Source: Tabrizicola soli (GTDB lineage Bacteria; Pseudomonadota; Alphaproteobacteria; Rhodobacterales; Rhodobacteraceae). From it: 64,000 bases of DNA. Of this stretch, positions 32,831 through 42,451 are shown in pieces; within the stretch, counting starts at the first letter, position 1, and every line of letters begins with the position of its first letter. A program made the position numbers and the translations under genes. A model generated the notes under the pieces. It had not been told where the DNA came from and did not search any database. It saw only the letters and a program-made list of their open reading frames with translations. The DNA lies in NCBI RefSeq assembly GCF_015999335.1, contig NZ_JAEACP010000016.1, positions 1-64,000 on the forward strand, written 5' to 3'.

Positions 32831-35800
32831 TCACCTTCCCCCGCGCCTCCGAAACACCAGTTCCGGCAGGACGGTCTCCCATTCGTCGCGCTTGAGGTAG
32901 CTCTGGTAGCTCTCTTCGTTGTCTGATCTGCGCCAGCGCACTATCGCGCCGATCTTTCCGCTCACGAGATCAGTTCCTTCGGGTGGCGCCCAGTTCCCGG
33001 ACATTCGGCCCAGCACCTGGCGCCTGGCGTCCAGGATCATCCACTTGCCGTCGCGCCAGTCCAGAGTGACCCGCTCATCCACGTTCGCCGCAGAAATGGC
33101 GGCAAGGGTTGGGCTGGTCTCGGGCAGCCGACCTGCGTAGGAAAGGTCCACCGACGTCAGGTCGGGCACCTGATACTGATCGGGGTCCGGAAGGTCCTGC
33201 CGGGGCGGCGTCTCGACCTTGCGCAGCACTTCGCTGTCGCTGTCTGCCCGCACGAAGGCGTGCGCTCCGCTTGTCACGACGGCCAGACTGCGGCGCGCGC
33301 GCGTCATGGCCACGTAGAACAACCGACGTGGCGCTTCGCCGTCTTCGCCGTGCGAAAGTGCCTTCCAACCGCCGTTCAGGATTACCACATGGTCGAACTC
33401 CAGGCCTTTTGACCGGTGCGCGGTCAACAGCAGCAGCCCCCTCTGCGCGCTGCGGATGTCGCGCGACCATTCCGCCAACCAGTCGATCGCATCGGGGACC
33501 GGAATGGTCTTCCTGCCAAGTTCTCGCGCAAGTCCGGCGACGCCTTCGGCGATCAAATCGACCCAGCGGTTTTCGGGCTGCCGGTTCAGCACATCCAGAA
33601 TGTTCTGGATGGTCAGCATCGTCGTCAATCGGGTCCGCAGGGCTGCGACGAGGCGCTGCATCTCGCGCAGGCGCCAGACGCTCGGCAGCTTCTCGTTGGC
33701 CATCTCCACTGGCAGCCCAAGCCTTTCGGCATAGGCGCGGACCGGGCCAAGCCTTCTCCAGTCGCGGGAGATGATCGCGGTGCGCGTCCAGCTGAAGTCG
33801 GGATCGAGCCGCGACAGGCGCACCAGCTCGTCCACCGCCGCCACGGCCTGAGCCGCGTCGTCGCCCGCCACGTCCAGGAATTGCACCCGCCCTTGGCCGA
33901 CCGGGTCAAGCCGCGCCATCGCCCCGCCGCCCGGTTCCAGGTTGCGCAGCTTGTCCACGGTGATCGGATGTCCGGCCTTCATCCGGTCGCGGGCGGGTTC
34001 GATCACCTGGTTCGCGGCGTCGATGATATAGCGTGTCGAGCGGTAGTTCTCGGTCAGAAACTTCGGCTTGGCGCGGTAGTCCTCCTCGAACCGGCGGATG
34101 AACGAGACCGAGGCGCCGGTGAACGCGTAGATGTTCTGGTCGTCATCACCTACGGCAAAGAGGCTGAGCCGCTGGTCGGGATCGTCCAGCGACCTGCCAG
34201 CCACGGCGGCGACAAGGGCATATTCCTCGGGGCCGATGTCCTGGTATTCGTCGACGAGGATCCAGCGGTAGCCCTGGATCAGCGCCTCGCGCTGCGCCTC
34301 CGCCTCGGACCGGCTGAGACCGTCGCCATTGATTAGTCTTACAGCCTCGCGCAGAATGGCGTCGAAGTCCTTCGGCTCGGTCCCTTTGCTGGCAAAGCTT
34401 GCGCCCACCAGCCGCATGGCAAGCGCGTGGCAGGTCGAGACGGTCACCCGCGCTGCATCGTTCCCGACAAGGTGGCGCAGGCGCGCGCGGATTTCCCCTG
34501 CGGCGTGGCGGTTGTAGGTCAGGACAAGGATGCCTGTCGGATCCTCGCGCCTGACCCGCAGAAGGTAGGCGATACGGTGGGCCAGGACCCGTGTCTTGCC
34601 CGAACCGGGCCCCGCCAGGACCAGCACGTTGGTCTCTTCCCGGTCGTCGGCCACGATGTCCTGCTGGGCCGGGTTCCCCAGGTCCTCGACGATTTGCTTC
34701 CAGGCGCGCCCCGTGGTCTGGCGACGGATCTCGACGTTGCGGCCCGGCATCCAGCGCCGAAGGAAAGTGTCCTGGTCGAGTGCGAAATAGTCCTCGGCAA
34801 GCTGCATCGCCTTGCCGATGTCCTGCATCCCGGTTTCGGCATAGGCGGCCATGACATGGGTCTGGACCGTCTGTTCGCGATAATGCTCTTCGAGCGGCAG
34901 GAAGTCCTTCCGGGTGAAGCCCGCACGGCTGGGCTTCAGGTGGATCGTCATCGCCGACCGAAACACAGTCAGGCCCTTGCCAAGGGTCATCACCTGCTGT
35001 TCGTGCAGCCAGAGCAGCGCGCGCTCCATCAGCTTGGTCATGTCCTTGACGCCCGCCGCCTTGATCAGGGCGTCGCCGGTCAGAGCCGAAAGCAGGTCGC
35101 CGATGGTCGTCTCGACCTGGATGTCCTTTCCTTTTGTCCCCGAAGGCACCTTGGCGATCAGGAAGTCCAGAAGCTTCTCTGCTGCCATCCAGCGCAGCTC
35201 GGCGGTTTGCGCCACCACCCGCCAGGGCCGCTCTAACGCCACCTCGACCGCCTTGCCGGACAGCTTCCGCAGCCGGATGTTGCCTTTTCCGCCGTCGCGG
35301 TCGCGCCCGTCTCGGGCAATGCTGCGCAAGAGGCGCTCCAGGATGTGGGGGCTCGGATTGTCGAGGCCATCGGTCCGAAGAACATGGGCCGCCACCGTTA
35401 GGTCAAGGGCCGCGCCGTGCTCTGCCTCCGCCTGGGGTGCCAGCTCGCGCATCCGGGCGATCAGCGCATTTTCCAGCCGCATCGCTGTCGCCATGCGCTG
35501 CCGCGACTGGTTCTCGACGCCGACATGGACCGCGACGGTCACGGCGATATCGTTGCGCGCGATACCCTGCGCTTCAAGGTCGGCCATCGCCTTGGCAAGC
35601 TCGCGGTGCGACAGCCCGCTTACCCCCGTCAGCTCGTCGGTGGTGATACCCTGATCCGGGGGCGCGTTCATCACATGACGCACTATGGTCAGAAGCTTTT
35701 GCCGATGCGCCCCGGTGATCTGAGTGCCAGCGAGACGCGCCTCTGCTTCGGCCAGGGTTCGGACCAGCAGCGATGAGGGGAAGACCTGCACGCGGTTCTC

Positions 35801-37981
35801 CTCGCGCGAGACGAGTGTGGACTCTTCCAGCCAGGACAGGGCGGTCTTGACGCGCGTGTCGTCGGTCGCGTCGTCGCGGATGAATTCGCGGTCCTTCTCC
35901 TCGCGCACGATCTCGCCCGTGGTTGCCACCACGATCCCGCTGTTGCGGCTGTGCTCATCGATCCGGCGCAGCGCCTTCAGGATCGCGCCGATCTCGTGCC
36001 GTTCCAGGCGCGAGCGGGCGGTCAGCGAGAACTGCCGTTCTACATCGTCCGGGTGGTAGAGGAGCACGCAGTGGGCAGGAGCCCGGTCGCGCCCGGCGCG
36101 TCCGGCCTCTTGCAGGTAATTCTCCAATGATCCCGGGATGTCGGCATGGACGACCAGCCGGATGTCCGGCTTGTCGATCCCCATGCCGAACGCGTTGGTG
36201 GCGGCGATCACGCGCAGCTCGCCCACCCGGAAGGCTTCCTGGACCTGGTGCTTGTCATCGGCCGTGAGCCCCGCGTGGAAGTGAGCCGCGGCGAAGCCCT
36301 GGACCTTCAGATGTGACGCGACCCGCTCGGTTTCCTTCCGCGTCGCACAGTAGACCACCGCGCCGGATTTCCCATCGGCAGGAAGATGGTCCCGGAGTGC
36401 CGTCAGGATGTCGTCCGGCTTGCTTTCCCGCCCTGTCTCGCGCACCGAGAAGCTCAGGTTCGTCCGTGTCGCGCCACCGTCGAAGAGACCGAGGTCGATT
36501 CCGAGCCGTTCACGGAAATGCGCCGTGATGTCCTGCACAACCTCGGGCTTGGCAGTGGCCGTCAGGCACAGCACTGGCGCTGGCGGCGCATCGCCCGAGA
36601 ACTCGCGGATGAAGCGGCCGATGTAGCGGTAGTCTGGCCGGAAATCGTGCCCCCATTTCGAGACGCAATGCGCCTCGTCCAGCACCCAGAGCCCGACTTC
36701 GCGCTGTTTCAGCACGGAACGCACGGACACGCTGCGCAGCTGCTCGGGCGAGATCAGCAGGATCGCCGCCTGGCCCAACCGCACGCGGTCCAGCGCGTCC
36801 TGCCGCTCGGGCATCGAGAGCATGCCGTTGATCGTCACCGCCGAGGAGATCCCGGCCCGCTCCATCCCCTGCACCTGGTCGGCCATGAGCGCCACGAGGG
36901 GCGAGATCGCCACCGTCAGCGCGCCGGTCTTGTCATAAAGGCTCAGCGCAGGGACCTGGTAGCAGACCGACTTGCCCGTCCCGGTCGGAAGGATGCCGAG
37001 GACATTCGCATGGGCCATCGTCTTGGCCACGATGACCTCTTGCAGCGGCCGGCCTGCGCTGTCGGTCGGCTGGGGCCGGAAGCCGTCGAAGCCGAACCAC
37101 CTCTTCAGCGCCCCAACAGGGTTGTTCATCGTGGCGCACCAGGTGCAGGTCGGATTTCCGCAGTTGGTATCCCGCAGGTCCCGGGCAAGCAGGGCGGCCT
37201 CGGGGAAGGCGGCGCGGACCCAGGGCGGCATCACGGATTCTCCGCCGGAAACAGAAATCCAGGCCAGGGCATAAGCCATCGGCCAACCCATCTGCGGATC
37301 GGAAAGCTCATCCAGTGCCGGCCCGATCCGTGCGCCGCAGGCCTTTCCTGTGAGAAGTGTCCTGATGGCCAAGAGCGCAGAGGCGCGGTCCGGTGCCGCT
37401 GCCTTGCGAATGTCGCGGAAGACCGAGTCGAACCCCTCGGAGCGGTCGCGGCGCGTGGCGAGATAGTGATAGGCCAACACGATCTCGGGGGATTGCGACG
37501 CAAGTTCGGTCAGTGCCCGGATCTGGTTCCTGAGCACCTCGAACACCAGCCGCGCATCCTGCTCGGGGTCGTTCACGTGTCCCGCCTGAAGCCGACCATC
37601 GTGATAGTGCTTGACCAGGTGGTGATAGGGGTTGCGCGGAAAGGCCAGCGGATTGAGCCAGAGCGTGTCGATCGGCGCAGCCAGCTTCGCAGCAAGCCGT
37701 GGCCGCGCGGCGAGCAGGTGCTCGATGTCGTGGCGCAGGATGTTGTGGCCGATAACGTGTGCCACCTTTCCCAGCGCTTTTTCAAGCTGGTCCAGCCGCT
37801 GTTCGGTCCTGCCTTTCGGCGCGAGGATGGCAGATTCACCGTCGAGCCGGACCGCAGCGATGTCGAAGATCCTGATGGTCTTCGGGTCTACTTCCAGGTC
37901 GACCGACAGGCATTTCTCCAGCAGAGGCCTTCGGTCCTCAGTCTTGAAGCGTATGAGGTTGAGAAGAGCCATCAAGTCCAA
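32831..37981 (-). CDS. Exonuclease-RecQ-UvrD triple-domain DNA helicase
   Basis: A 1716-residue protein made of three nucleic-acid modules. Residues ~25-150 resemble a DEDD 3'-5' exonuclease (SVDLEVD, Asp28/Glu30; GHNILRHDIEHL, Asp85; NDPEQDARLV, Asp142). A CGNPTCTWC cysteine cluster lies at ~274-282. Residues ~315-700 are a RecQ helicase (GILPTGTGKSVCYQ; DEAHCVSKWGHDFRPDY at 435; QEAGRAGRD). The segment ~1105-1640 is a UvrD/PcrA-type superfamily-1 helicase (LVLAGPGSGKTRVLAH; VDEYQDIGPEEY; GDDDQNIYAFTGAS; VAMTRARR). All catalytic motifs look intact. It lies in a candidate island beside remnants of defence-type genes, so an anti-phage or DNA-processing role is a fair guess but unproven. Confidence 0.85.
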   Translation of the reverse strand: MDLMALLNLIRFKTEDRRPLLEKCLSVDLEVDPKTIRIFDIAAVRLDGESAILAPKGRTEQRLDQLEKALGKVAHVIGHNILRHDIEHLLAARPRLAAKLAAPIDTLWLNPLAFPRNPYHHLVKHYHDGRLQAGHVNDPEQDARLVFEVLRNQIRALTELASQSPEIVLAYHYLATRRDRSEGFDSVFRDIRKAAAPDRASALLAIRTLLTGKACGARIGPALDELSDPQMGWPMAYALAWISVSGGESVMPPWVRAAFPEAALLARDLRDTNCGNPTCTWCATMNNPVGALKRWFGFDGFRPQPTDSAGRPLQEVIVAKTMAHANVLGILPTGTGKSVCYQVPALSLYDKTGALTVAISPLVALMADQVQGMERAGISSAVTINGMLSMPERQDALDRVRLGQAAILLISPEQLRSVSVRSVLKQREVGLWVLDEAHCVSKWGHDFRPDYRYIGRFIREFSGDAPPAPVLCLTATAKPEVVQDITAHFRERLGIDLGLFDGGATRTNLSFSVRETGRESKPDDILTALRDHLPADGKSGAVVYCATRKETERVASHLKVQGFAAAHFHAGLTADDKHQVQEAFRVGELRVIAATNAFGMGIDKPDIRLVVHADIPGSLENYLQEAGRAGRDRAPAHCVLLYHPDDVERQFSLTARSRLERHEIGAILKALRRIDEHSRNSGIVVATTGEIVREEKDREFIRDDATDDTRVKTALSWLEESTLVSREENRVQVFPSSLLVRTLAEAEARLAGTQITGAHRQKLLTIVRHVMNAPPDQGITTDELTGVSGLSHRELAKAMADLEAQGIARNDIAVTVAVHVGVENQSRQRMATAMRLENALIARMRELAPQAEAEHGAALDLTVAAHVLRTDGLDNPSPHILERLLRSIARDGRDRDGGKGNIRLRKLSGKAVEVALERPWRVVAQTAELRWMAAEKLLDFLIAKVPSGTKGKDIQVETTIGDLLSALTGDALIKAAGVKDMTKLMERALLWLHEQQVMTLGKGLTVFRSAMTIHLKPSRAGFTRKDFLPLEEHYREQTVQTHVMAAYAETGMQDIGKAMQLAEDYFALDQDTFLRRWMPGRNVEIRRQTTGRAWKQIVEDLGNPAQQDIVADDREETNVLVLAGPGSGKTRVLAHRIAYLLRVRREDPTGILVLTYNRHAAGEIRARLRHLVGNDAARVTVSTCHALAMRLVGASFASKGTEPKDFDAILREAVRLINGDGLSRSEAEAQREALIQGYRWILVDEYQDIGPEEYALVAAVAGRSLDDPDQRLSLFAVGDDDQNIYAFTGASVSFIRRFEEDYRAKPKFLTENYRSTRYIIDAANQVIEPARDRMKAGHPITVDKLRNLEPGGGAMARLDPVGQGRVQFLDVAGDDAAQAVAAVDELVRLSRLDPDFSWTRTAIISRDWRRLGPVRAYAERLGLPVEMANEKLPSVWRLREMQRLVAALRTRLTTMLTIQNILDVLNRQPENRWVDLIAEGVAGLARELGRKTIPVPDAIDWLAEWSRDIRSAQRGLLLLTAHRSKGLEFDHVVILNGGWKALSHGEDGEAPRRLFYVAMTRARRSLAVVTSGAHAFVRADSDSEVLRKVETPPRQDLPDPDQYQVPDLTSVDLSYAGRLPETSPTLAAISAANVDERVTLDWRDGKWMILDARRQVLGRMSGNWAPPEGTDLVSGKIGAIVRWRRSDNEESYQSYLKRDEWETVLPELVFRRRGGR

Positions 37982-38380
37982 GAAAACAATGATCTGGCGG
38001 CAAGCTTAGAAGTCTCAGCCAGGCGCGGCAACATGGCAAGTCGCCACCGGCGCCTGGAATCAGCTGGCGCGTTGGGGGCGGCGAAGACCCCTGGTTTCCG
38101 GGGAACGGCTGACAATCGGCCGGCTCCAGCTTCATGAGGAGTCAAGCAGCTGTCGCAGCGCCCGGACGCGGTCGGGCGTGATCCTCGGGTCGCGCCCGCC
38201 TGAGATGGGGATGCATCCAGCCGGTCGGGGATGCCCGAACCTGCCACTCCCTGACCGACCTGCAAGCGGCCCACAGCGGCCATTCACTCCTTCCGCTGCA
38301 ACCGGATGACTCTGACCAGAGATGCTTGCATCGCATGTCGACAGACATCGCCTTCTCAAGCCCGGAGAGGACTTACGGCA
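37982..38380. other. Upstream region of the helicase fusion
   Basis: About 400 bp without an intact gene. It must hold the promoter of the helicase fusion. On the minus strand it also contains a short piece that resembles the end of a serine recombinase, listed separately. Confidence 0.4.
38132..38221 (-). pseudogene. Possible serine-recombinase C-terminal remnant
   Basis: One frame reads GGRDPRITPDRVRALRQLL, resembling the linker and first helix of the resolvase/invertase DNA-binding domain (G-R-P-x-x-L-T-P-E-...-A-x-x-L-L), then stops. No catalytic domain is present. If real, it is a trace of a recombinase lost from the island. The match is short. Confidence 0.25.
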
Positions 38381-39352
38381 TCAAGAAAAGCGGGCGTGCT
38401 GCCGTCGGTTTGGTGGCTCGACAACCACGGACCGCAGGGTGCCCCCGCCGAAATGGGCGTCGAGGTTGTCCAGAACGATCTGTGCCATGGCCGAGCGAGT
38501 TTCGACCGTGGCGCTTCCCATATGAGGCAGCAGCGTGACGTTCGGCAGGCTGGTCAGGGCAGGATCGGGATGCGGTTCGTTCCGGAAGACGTCCAGTGCG
38601 GCCGCGCCAAGGCCGCCGTCCCGGAGGGCGGCAATCAGGGCCGGTTCATCGACGACCGAGCCGCGGCTGACATTGACCAGCGTTCCCGTGGGGCCAAGGG
38701 CGCGGATCACGCGTTCGTCGATCATGCCGCGGGTTCCCTCTCCGCCTGCGACGATCACGAGCAGGATGTCCGCCCAGGCCGCGAGGTCCGTCAGGTCCGG
38801 CTGGAAGGGGACGCCGACCTCCGGTCGTTCGGTGCGGTTGAAATAGGCGGGTTCCAGACCGAAGGCGCGGGCCCGTCCGATGAGATGCTGACCGATCCGT
38901 CCCATCCCGACGATGCCAAGTCGCTTGCCGCGCAGCGACCGCTGGAGCGGAAACTCCCCCAGACGGCCCCAATCCCCGCTTTCGACATGGCGATGCGCCG
39001 CGACCAGGCTGCGCCAGCTGGCAAGCAACAGCAGCATGGCCGTATCCGCCACATCGTCCAGCAGCGCTTCGGAGGCGTTGGTCATCGCAATGCCGCGTTT
39101 GCTTAGCGCGTCCACATCGACGCTTTCATAGCCCGCGCTGGAGCAGGTGACGATCTCAAGCGCGGGCAGACGGGCGAGCAAGTCGCGCGACAATCCGGCA
39201 CCGCTGTCCGTCACGACCGCGCGGATCCGGTAAAGGCCCTCTTCCGCCGCCGGACCCGCGATATCGTCCCGCCCCAGCACGGTGAAGCATTGGGCGAGGC
39301 TTTCTCTGTGGGGCGCGGAGAAGTCGTTGAGGATGAGGATGGTCGGCTTCAT
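38381..39352 (-). CDS. D-isomer-specific 2-hydroxyacid dehydrogenase
   Basis: A 323-residue NAD(P)-dependent oxidoreductase. The Rossmann motif is LGIVGMGRIGQHL (~150). The catalytic Arg is in NVSRGSVVDE and the His in LLPHMGSATVE. It probably reduces glyoxylate, hydroxypyruvate or a related 2-keto acid. I chose the ATG at 39352 because the fold begins there; the longer frame to 39388 has no support. It diverges from the GntR regulator and the lyase/oxidase pair, so it probably belongs to the same catabolic module. Confidence 0.88.
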   Translation of the reverse strand: MKPTILILNDFSAPHRESLAQCFTVLGRDDIAGPAAEEGLYRIRAVVTDSGAGLSRDLLARLPALEIVTCSSAGYESVDVDALSKRGIAMTNASEALLDDVADTAMLLLLASWRSLVAAHRHVESGDWGRLGEFPLQRSLRGKRLGIVGMGRIGQHLIGRARAFGLEPAYFNRTERPEVGVPFQPDLTDLAAWADILLVIVAGGEGTRGMIDERVIRALGPTGTLVNVSRGSVVDEPALIAALRDGGLGAAALDVFRNEPHPDPALTSLPNVTLLPHMGSATVETRSAMAQIVLDNLDAHFGGGTLRSVVVEPPNRRQHARFS

Positions 39353-39414
39353 GGTCGTGACGTTTCCAGAAAGGCGCGTGCAGGGCAAGGCGGGTGGGGT
39401 CGGAGATTTGTGGC

Positions 39415-39450
39415 TTGACGGACTACCAGCTGTCTACAATAGATAGGACA
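39415..39450 (+). promoter_or_regulatory. Promoter and operator region of the GntR cassette
   Basis: TTGACG (39415-39420) resembles a -35 element. TGTCTACAATAGATAGGACA (39431-39450) contains TCTA-caa-TAGA within outer TGTC/GACA arms, a GntR/FadR-style palindrome overlapping the expected -10 region. It is consistent with autoregulation of the gene at 39469 and control of the divergent dehydrogenase. Confidence 0.45.
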
Positions 39451-39468
39451 AAGAAAGCGAGGCCTTTA

Positions 39469-40191
39469 ATGCCCTCTACGAACCCCTCCGACCCGCATGC
39501 TTCGCCGGATCGCAAGGCCAGCCTCGGCGGTGCCCTGCGCCGACGCATTCTCACCATGCACCTCGCGCCTGGCGCTGTGATCGACGAGACGGAACTGGCC
39601 GAGGAGTTCGGCCTGTCCCGCCCTCCGGTGCGAGAGGCAATGCGGCAGTTGGCTGGCGAGGGGTATATCGAGCTGGAGCCGAACCGCCCCGCGCGGGTCA
39701 CGCCTCTCGGCTATCGGTCGCTGCGGGACTTCTTCCTGTTTGCCCCGGTCGTCTATGTCGCCTCGACCCGGCTGGCGGCGGAACGGCGCACGGATGCCGA
39801 GGTGGCTGAACTGAAGGAGATCCAGCACCGCTTCCGCGCCGCGATCCGCGACGGTGATGTGGATGGCCGCGTGTTCGAGAACGACCGCTTCCATCTGAAG
39901 ATCGGCGAGATGGCGCATAACGCCTATGTCCTGCCCAGCCTGCGGCGCTGCCTGATCGATCATGCCCGCATCGCCAAGGTCTTCTACGAGGACCAGCTTG
40001 CCGCCCGTCATCCCAAAATGGCCGAGGAGCGGGACGAGGCCGCCGCCCAGCATGACGAGATCATCGCCGCGATCGAAGCCCGCGATCCCGACCGTGCCGA
40101 GGCGCTGGTGCGCGCCCATCTCGACCTCTCGCGCCGCAACATGGCGATGTATGCCGCGCCCGAGGGCATGGCGATCCGCTTCGACAATTGA
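39469..40191 (+). CDS. GntR/FadR-family transcriptional regulator
   Basis: A 240-residue regulator. The winged helix-turn-helix is at ~20-85 (DETELAEEFGLSRPPVREAMRQL), followed by an FCD ligand-binding domain with metal-ligand-type residues (ENDRFHLKIGEMAHN; HDEIIAAIEARDPDRAEALVRAH). I chose the ATG at 39469 over an upstream in-frame codon at 39394 because the latter would read through the promoter. It precedes the DapA-family and FAD enzymes by 18 bp and probably controls them, with an organic acid or amino-acid derivative as inducer. Confidence 0.9.
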   Translation: MPSTNPSDPHASPDRKASLGGALRRRILTMHLAPGAVIDETELAEEFGLSRPPVREAMRQLAGEGYIELEPNRPARVTPLGYRSLRDFFLFAPVVYVASTRLAAERRTDAEVAELKEIQHRFRAAIRDGDVDGRVFENDRFHLKIGEMAHNAYVLPSLRRCLIDHARIAKVFYEDQLAARHPKMAEERDEAAAQHDEIIAAIEARDPDRAEALVRAHLDLSRRNMAMYAAPEGMAIRFDN

Positions 40192-40209
40192 TCCCCGAAA
40201 GGACCCCCG

Positions 40210-41097
40210 ATGACCGCCTTTGCCTTTTCCGGCCTGAACCTCGCGCTGGCCACGCCCTTCGACGACGCGGGCCGCGTGGATTTCGCGCGGCTGGAGGCGA
40301 ATATCGAACGCTACCTCGGGGCGGGGATCACGGGCTTCGTGCTGTCCTCGGGAACGGGGATGCATGTCTACCTCTCGCCCGACGAGGCGCAGCAGGTGAT
40401 CGAACGTGGGGCAAAGGTCATCAATGGCCGGGCGCGGATCATCGCGCAGACCTCGGCCCTGATGGCCGAGGATGTGGTGATGCGGACCAAGCGGGCGCAG
40501 GATGCGGGGGCGGAGGGGGTGATGGTCCTGCCGCCCTTCTTCGAGGGGCCGACCGATGACGAGGGCGTCGTCGCCTTCTACGCCGAGGTGGCCTCGGCGG
40601 GCCTTCCGGTGATCGGCTACAACGTGCCCCATGCGGTGGGGGTGGAGATCACGCCCGACCTGTTCCGCAAGCTTGCCGCGATCCCGGGCTTTGCCTCGGT
40701 CAAGGATTCGAGCGGTGATCTGGCCGCGCAGGCGTCGCTGATGCGGACGGGGCTGCCGGTGATGAACGGAGCGGATACGCTGGTGCCCTATGCCCTGCTG
40801 GCGGGGGCCTCGGGGCTGATCTGGGGCGGGGCGAACATCGCGCCCAAGACCTGCCTTGCCGTCGTGAAGGCCGCGCAGGAGGGTCGCTGGGCCGAAGCGC
40901 GGGCGCTCTGGCGCAAGCTGGAGCCGATCATGTCGCTGATCTGGGCCGGCGACTATGTGCAGTCCGTCTATGCCGCAGCCGCCATGACCGGCCACGGCGC
41001 AGGCAACCCGCGCAAGCCGCTGCGCGCACTTCCCGCCGATCGTCTGCCCGCGATCCGCGAGGCTTTGGGCGATCTGATCGACGCAGAGAAACCCTGA
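40210..41097 (+). CDS. DapA-family (dihydrodipicolinate synthase-like) lyase
   Basis: A 295-residue TIM barrel of the class I aldolase type. The Schiff-base Lys is in FASVKDSSGDL (~160) and the Tyr in VIGYNVPHAVG (~137). The usual GTTGE substrate loop is replaced by SSGTGMHVYLSPDE, so lysine synthesis is unlikely and a catabolic aldolase or deaminase is more plausible (N-acetylneuraminate, 4-hydroxy-proline intermediate or keto-sugar acid type). It overlaps the next gene (TGATG) and follows the GntR regulator. Confidence 0.85.
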   Translation: MTAFAFSGLNLALATPFDDAGRVDFARLEANIERYLGAGITGFVLSSGTGMHVYLSPDEAQQVIERGAKVINGRARIIAQTSALMAEDVVMRTKRAQDAGAEGVMVLPPFFEGPTDDEGVVAFYAEVASAGLPVIGYNVPHAVGVEITPDLFRKLAAIPGFASVKDSSGDLAAQASLMRTGLPVMNGADTLVPYALLAGASGLIWGGANIAPKTCLAVVKAAQEGRWAEARALWRKLEPIMSLIWAGDYVQSVYAAAAMTGHGAGNPRKPLRALPADRLPAIREALGDLIDAEKP

Positions 41098-42428
41098 TGA
41101 CTCGCTACACCGCCAAGGCCCTGCCGCGACAGCCGGGCGTTTCCGGCTGGGTCGCCATGCTGCCGGACCGCCGCCCGCGCCCCGCCTTGCTGGGGGCGGT
41201 GACGGCCGACGTCGCCATCATCGGCGCAGGCTTCGCGGGGCTGGCAGCCGCTCGCCGCCTGTCGCAGCTCGATCCGACCCTGCAGGTGGCCGTGCTGGAG
41301 GCGGGCATCGTGGGCGGGGGACCTGCGGGGCGCAATTCGGGCTTCATCATCGACCTTCCGCATGAGGTGTCCGCCGAAAGCCTCGGCAGCGACTCTGCCA
41401 CCCATGCGCGGCGTGACATCTTCAAGAACCGGACAGCCATCGCGCTGGCTCAAGGAATGGCCGAGGAACACGGCTGGGGGCCGGAGGTGTTTTCCCTGTC
41501 GGGCCGCTATTCCATCGCGCGCGGTGCGGCGGGGGATCATCATCTTGCGGATTACGCAAAGCAGTTGGAGGGGCTGGGCGAGGCGCACCGTCTGCTGGAC
41601 GCCGAGGAAACGGCGCGGCTCACCGGGACGCGGTCCTTCTCCTCGGCCCTGTTCACGCCGGGAACGGCGATGATCCAGCCTGCCGACTTCGTGCGGCGCT
41701 TCGCTGACGCGCTGCGCGATCCCGTCACGGTCTTCGAGCAATCGCCCGTCCTGTCCATCGAGAGACAGGGCAGCGGCTGGCAAGTGACAACCAAGGCCGG
41801 AACGGTTGCGGCGGGGAGGGTCGTCCTTGCCGTCAACGGCCACGCGCGAAGCTTCGGGCTGCTGCCGCGCAAGCTGATGCATGTCTTCACCTATGCCTCG
41901 CTGACGAAACCTTTCGACCCGGCCTTGCTGGGGGGCGAACGCAACTGGGCCGCCACGCCCGCCCTGCCGATGGGCACGACGATCCGCCGCCTCTCGGGCC
42001 CCGAGGGCGACCGCATCCTCGTAAGGTCGCGATACACCTACAACCCGTCCATCACGGTCAGCGACGCGGCCCTCGCCAGCGCGGGGCGGGTGCATGACCG
42101 AAAGCTCGCTTCCCGCTTTCCGGACCTTGCGGGACTGCCGATGCAATACCGATGGGCCGGCGCGATGGCGCTGACATGGAACAGCGTGCCCGTGGTGGAT
42201 GAGGTGGATCAGGGCCTCTGGCTTGCCGCCGGATGCAACGGGGTCGGCGCGACCAACGCCACCGCGAACGGCATCGTGGCGGCAGAGCGCGCCTTGGGGC
42301 ACCTGTCGCAACTGGGGCAGCACTACGCCGAGGCCGCGCCGGCCAGGGCGATCCCGCCGGAACCTGTCGCCACGATCGGCGGCAAGGCGGCGCTGCGGTG
42401 GAAGGAATGGCGGGCGGGGGACGAGTAA
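41097..42428 (+). CDS. FAD-dependent amine/amino-acid oxidoreductase (DAO family)
   Basis: A 443-residue flavoenzyme. The FAD motif is ADVAIIGAGFAGLAAARRLS (~39-58), followed by EAGIVGGGPAGRNSGF and the late MQYRWAGAMALTWNSVPVVD. The plan resembles PuuB-type gamma-glutamylputrescine oxidases and related DAO enzymes. It is co-translated with the DapA-family lyase. A route in which an amine or D-amino acid is oxidised and the product cleaved is likely; the substrate is not known. Confidence 0.85.
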   Translation: MTRYTAKALPRQPGVSGWVAMLPDRRPRPALLGAVTADVAIIGAGFAGLAAARRLSQLDPTLQVAVLEAGIVGGGPAGRNSGFIIDLPHEVSAESLGSDSATHARRDIFKNRTAIALAQGMAEEHGWGPEVFSLSGRYSIARGAAGDHHLADYAKQLEGLGEAHRLLDAEETARLTGTRSFSSALFTPGTAMIQPADFVRRFADALRDPVTVFEQSPVLSIERQGSGWQVTTKAGTVAAGRVVLAVNGHARSFGLLPRKLMHVFTYASLTKPFDPALLGGERNWAATPALPMGTTIRRLSGPEGDRILVRSRYTYNPSITVSDAALASAGRVHDRKLASRFPDLAGLPMQYRWAGAMALTWNSVPVVDEVDQGLWLAAGCNGVGATNATANGIVAAERALGHLSQLGQHYAEAAPARAIPPEPVATIGGKAALRWKEWRAGDE

Positions 42429-42451
42429 CGGCTCTGCTTGAAGTCTGAGCC

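Noticed and set aside
32432-32926. 164-codon plus-strand frame next to the left repeat
   Set aside because: It runs into the helicase gene on the other strand and shows no family; I looked for an integrase here and could not see one.
38142-38348. Complete small gene upstream of the helicase fusion
   Set aside because: The frame has no ribosome site; only a short stretch resembles a recombinase tail and is listed as a possible remnant.
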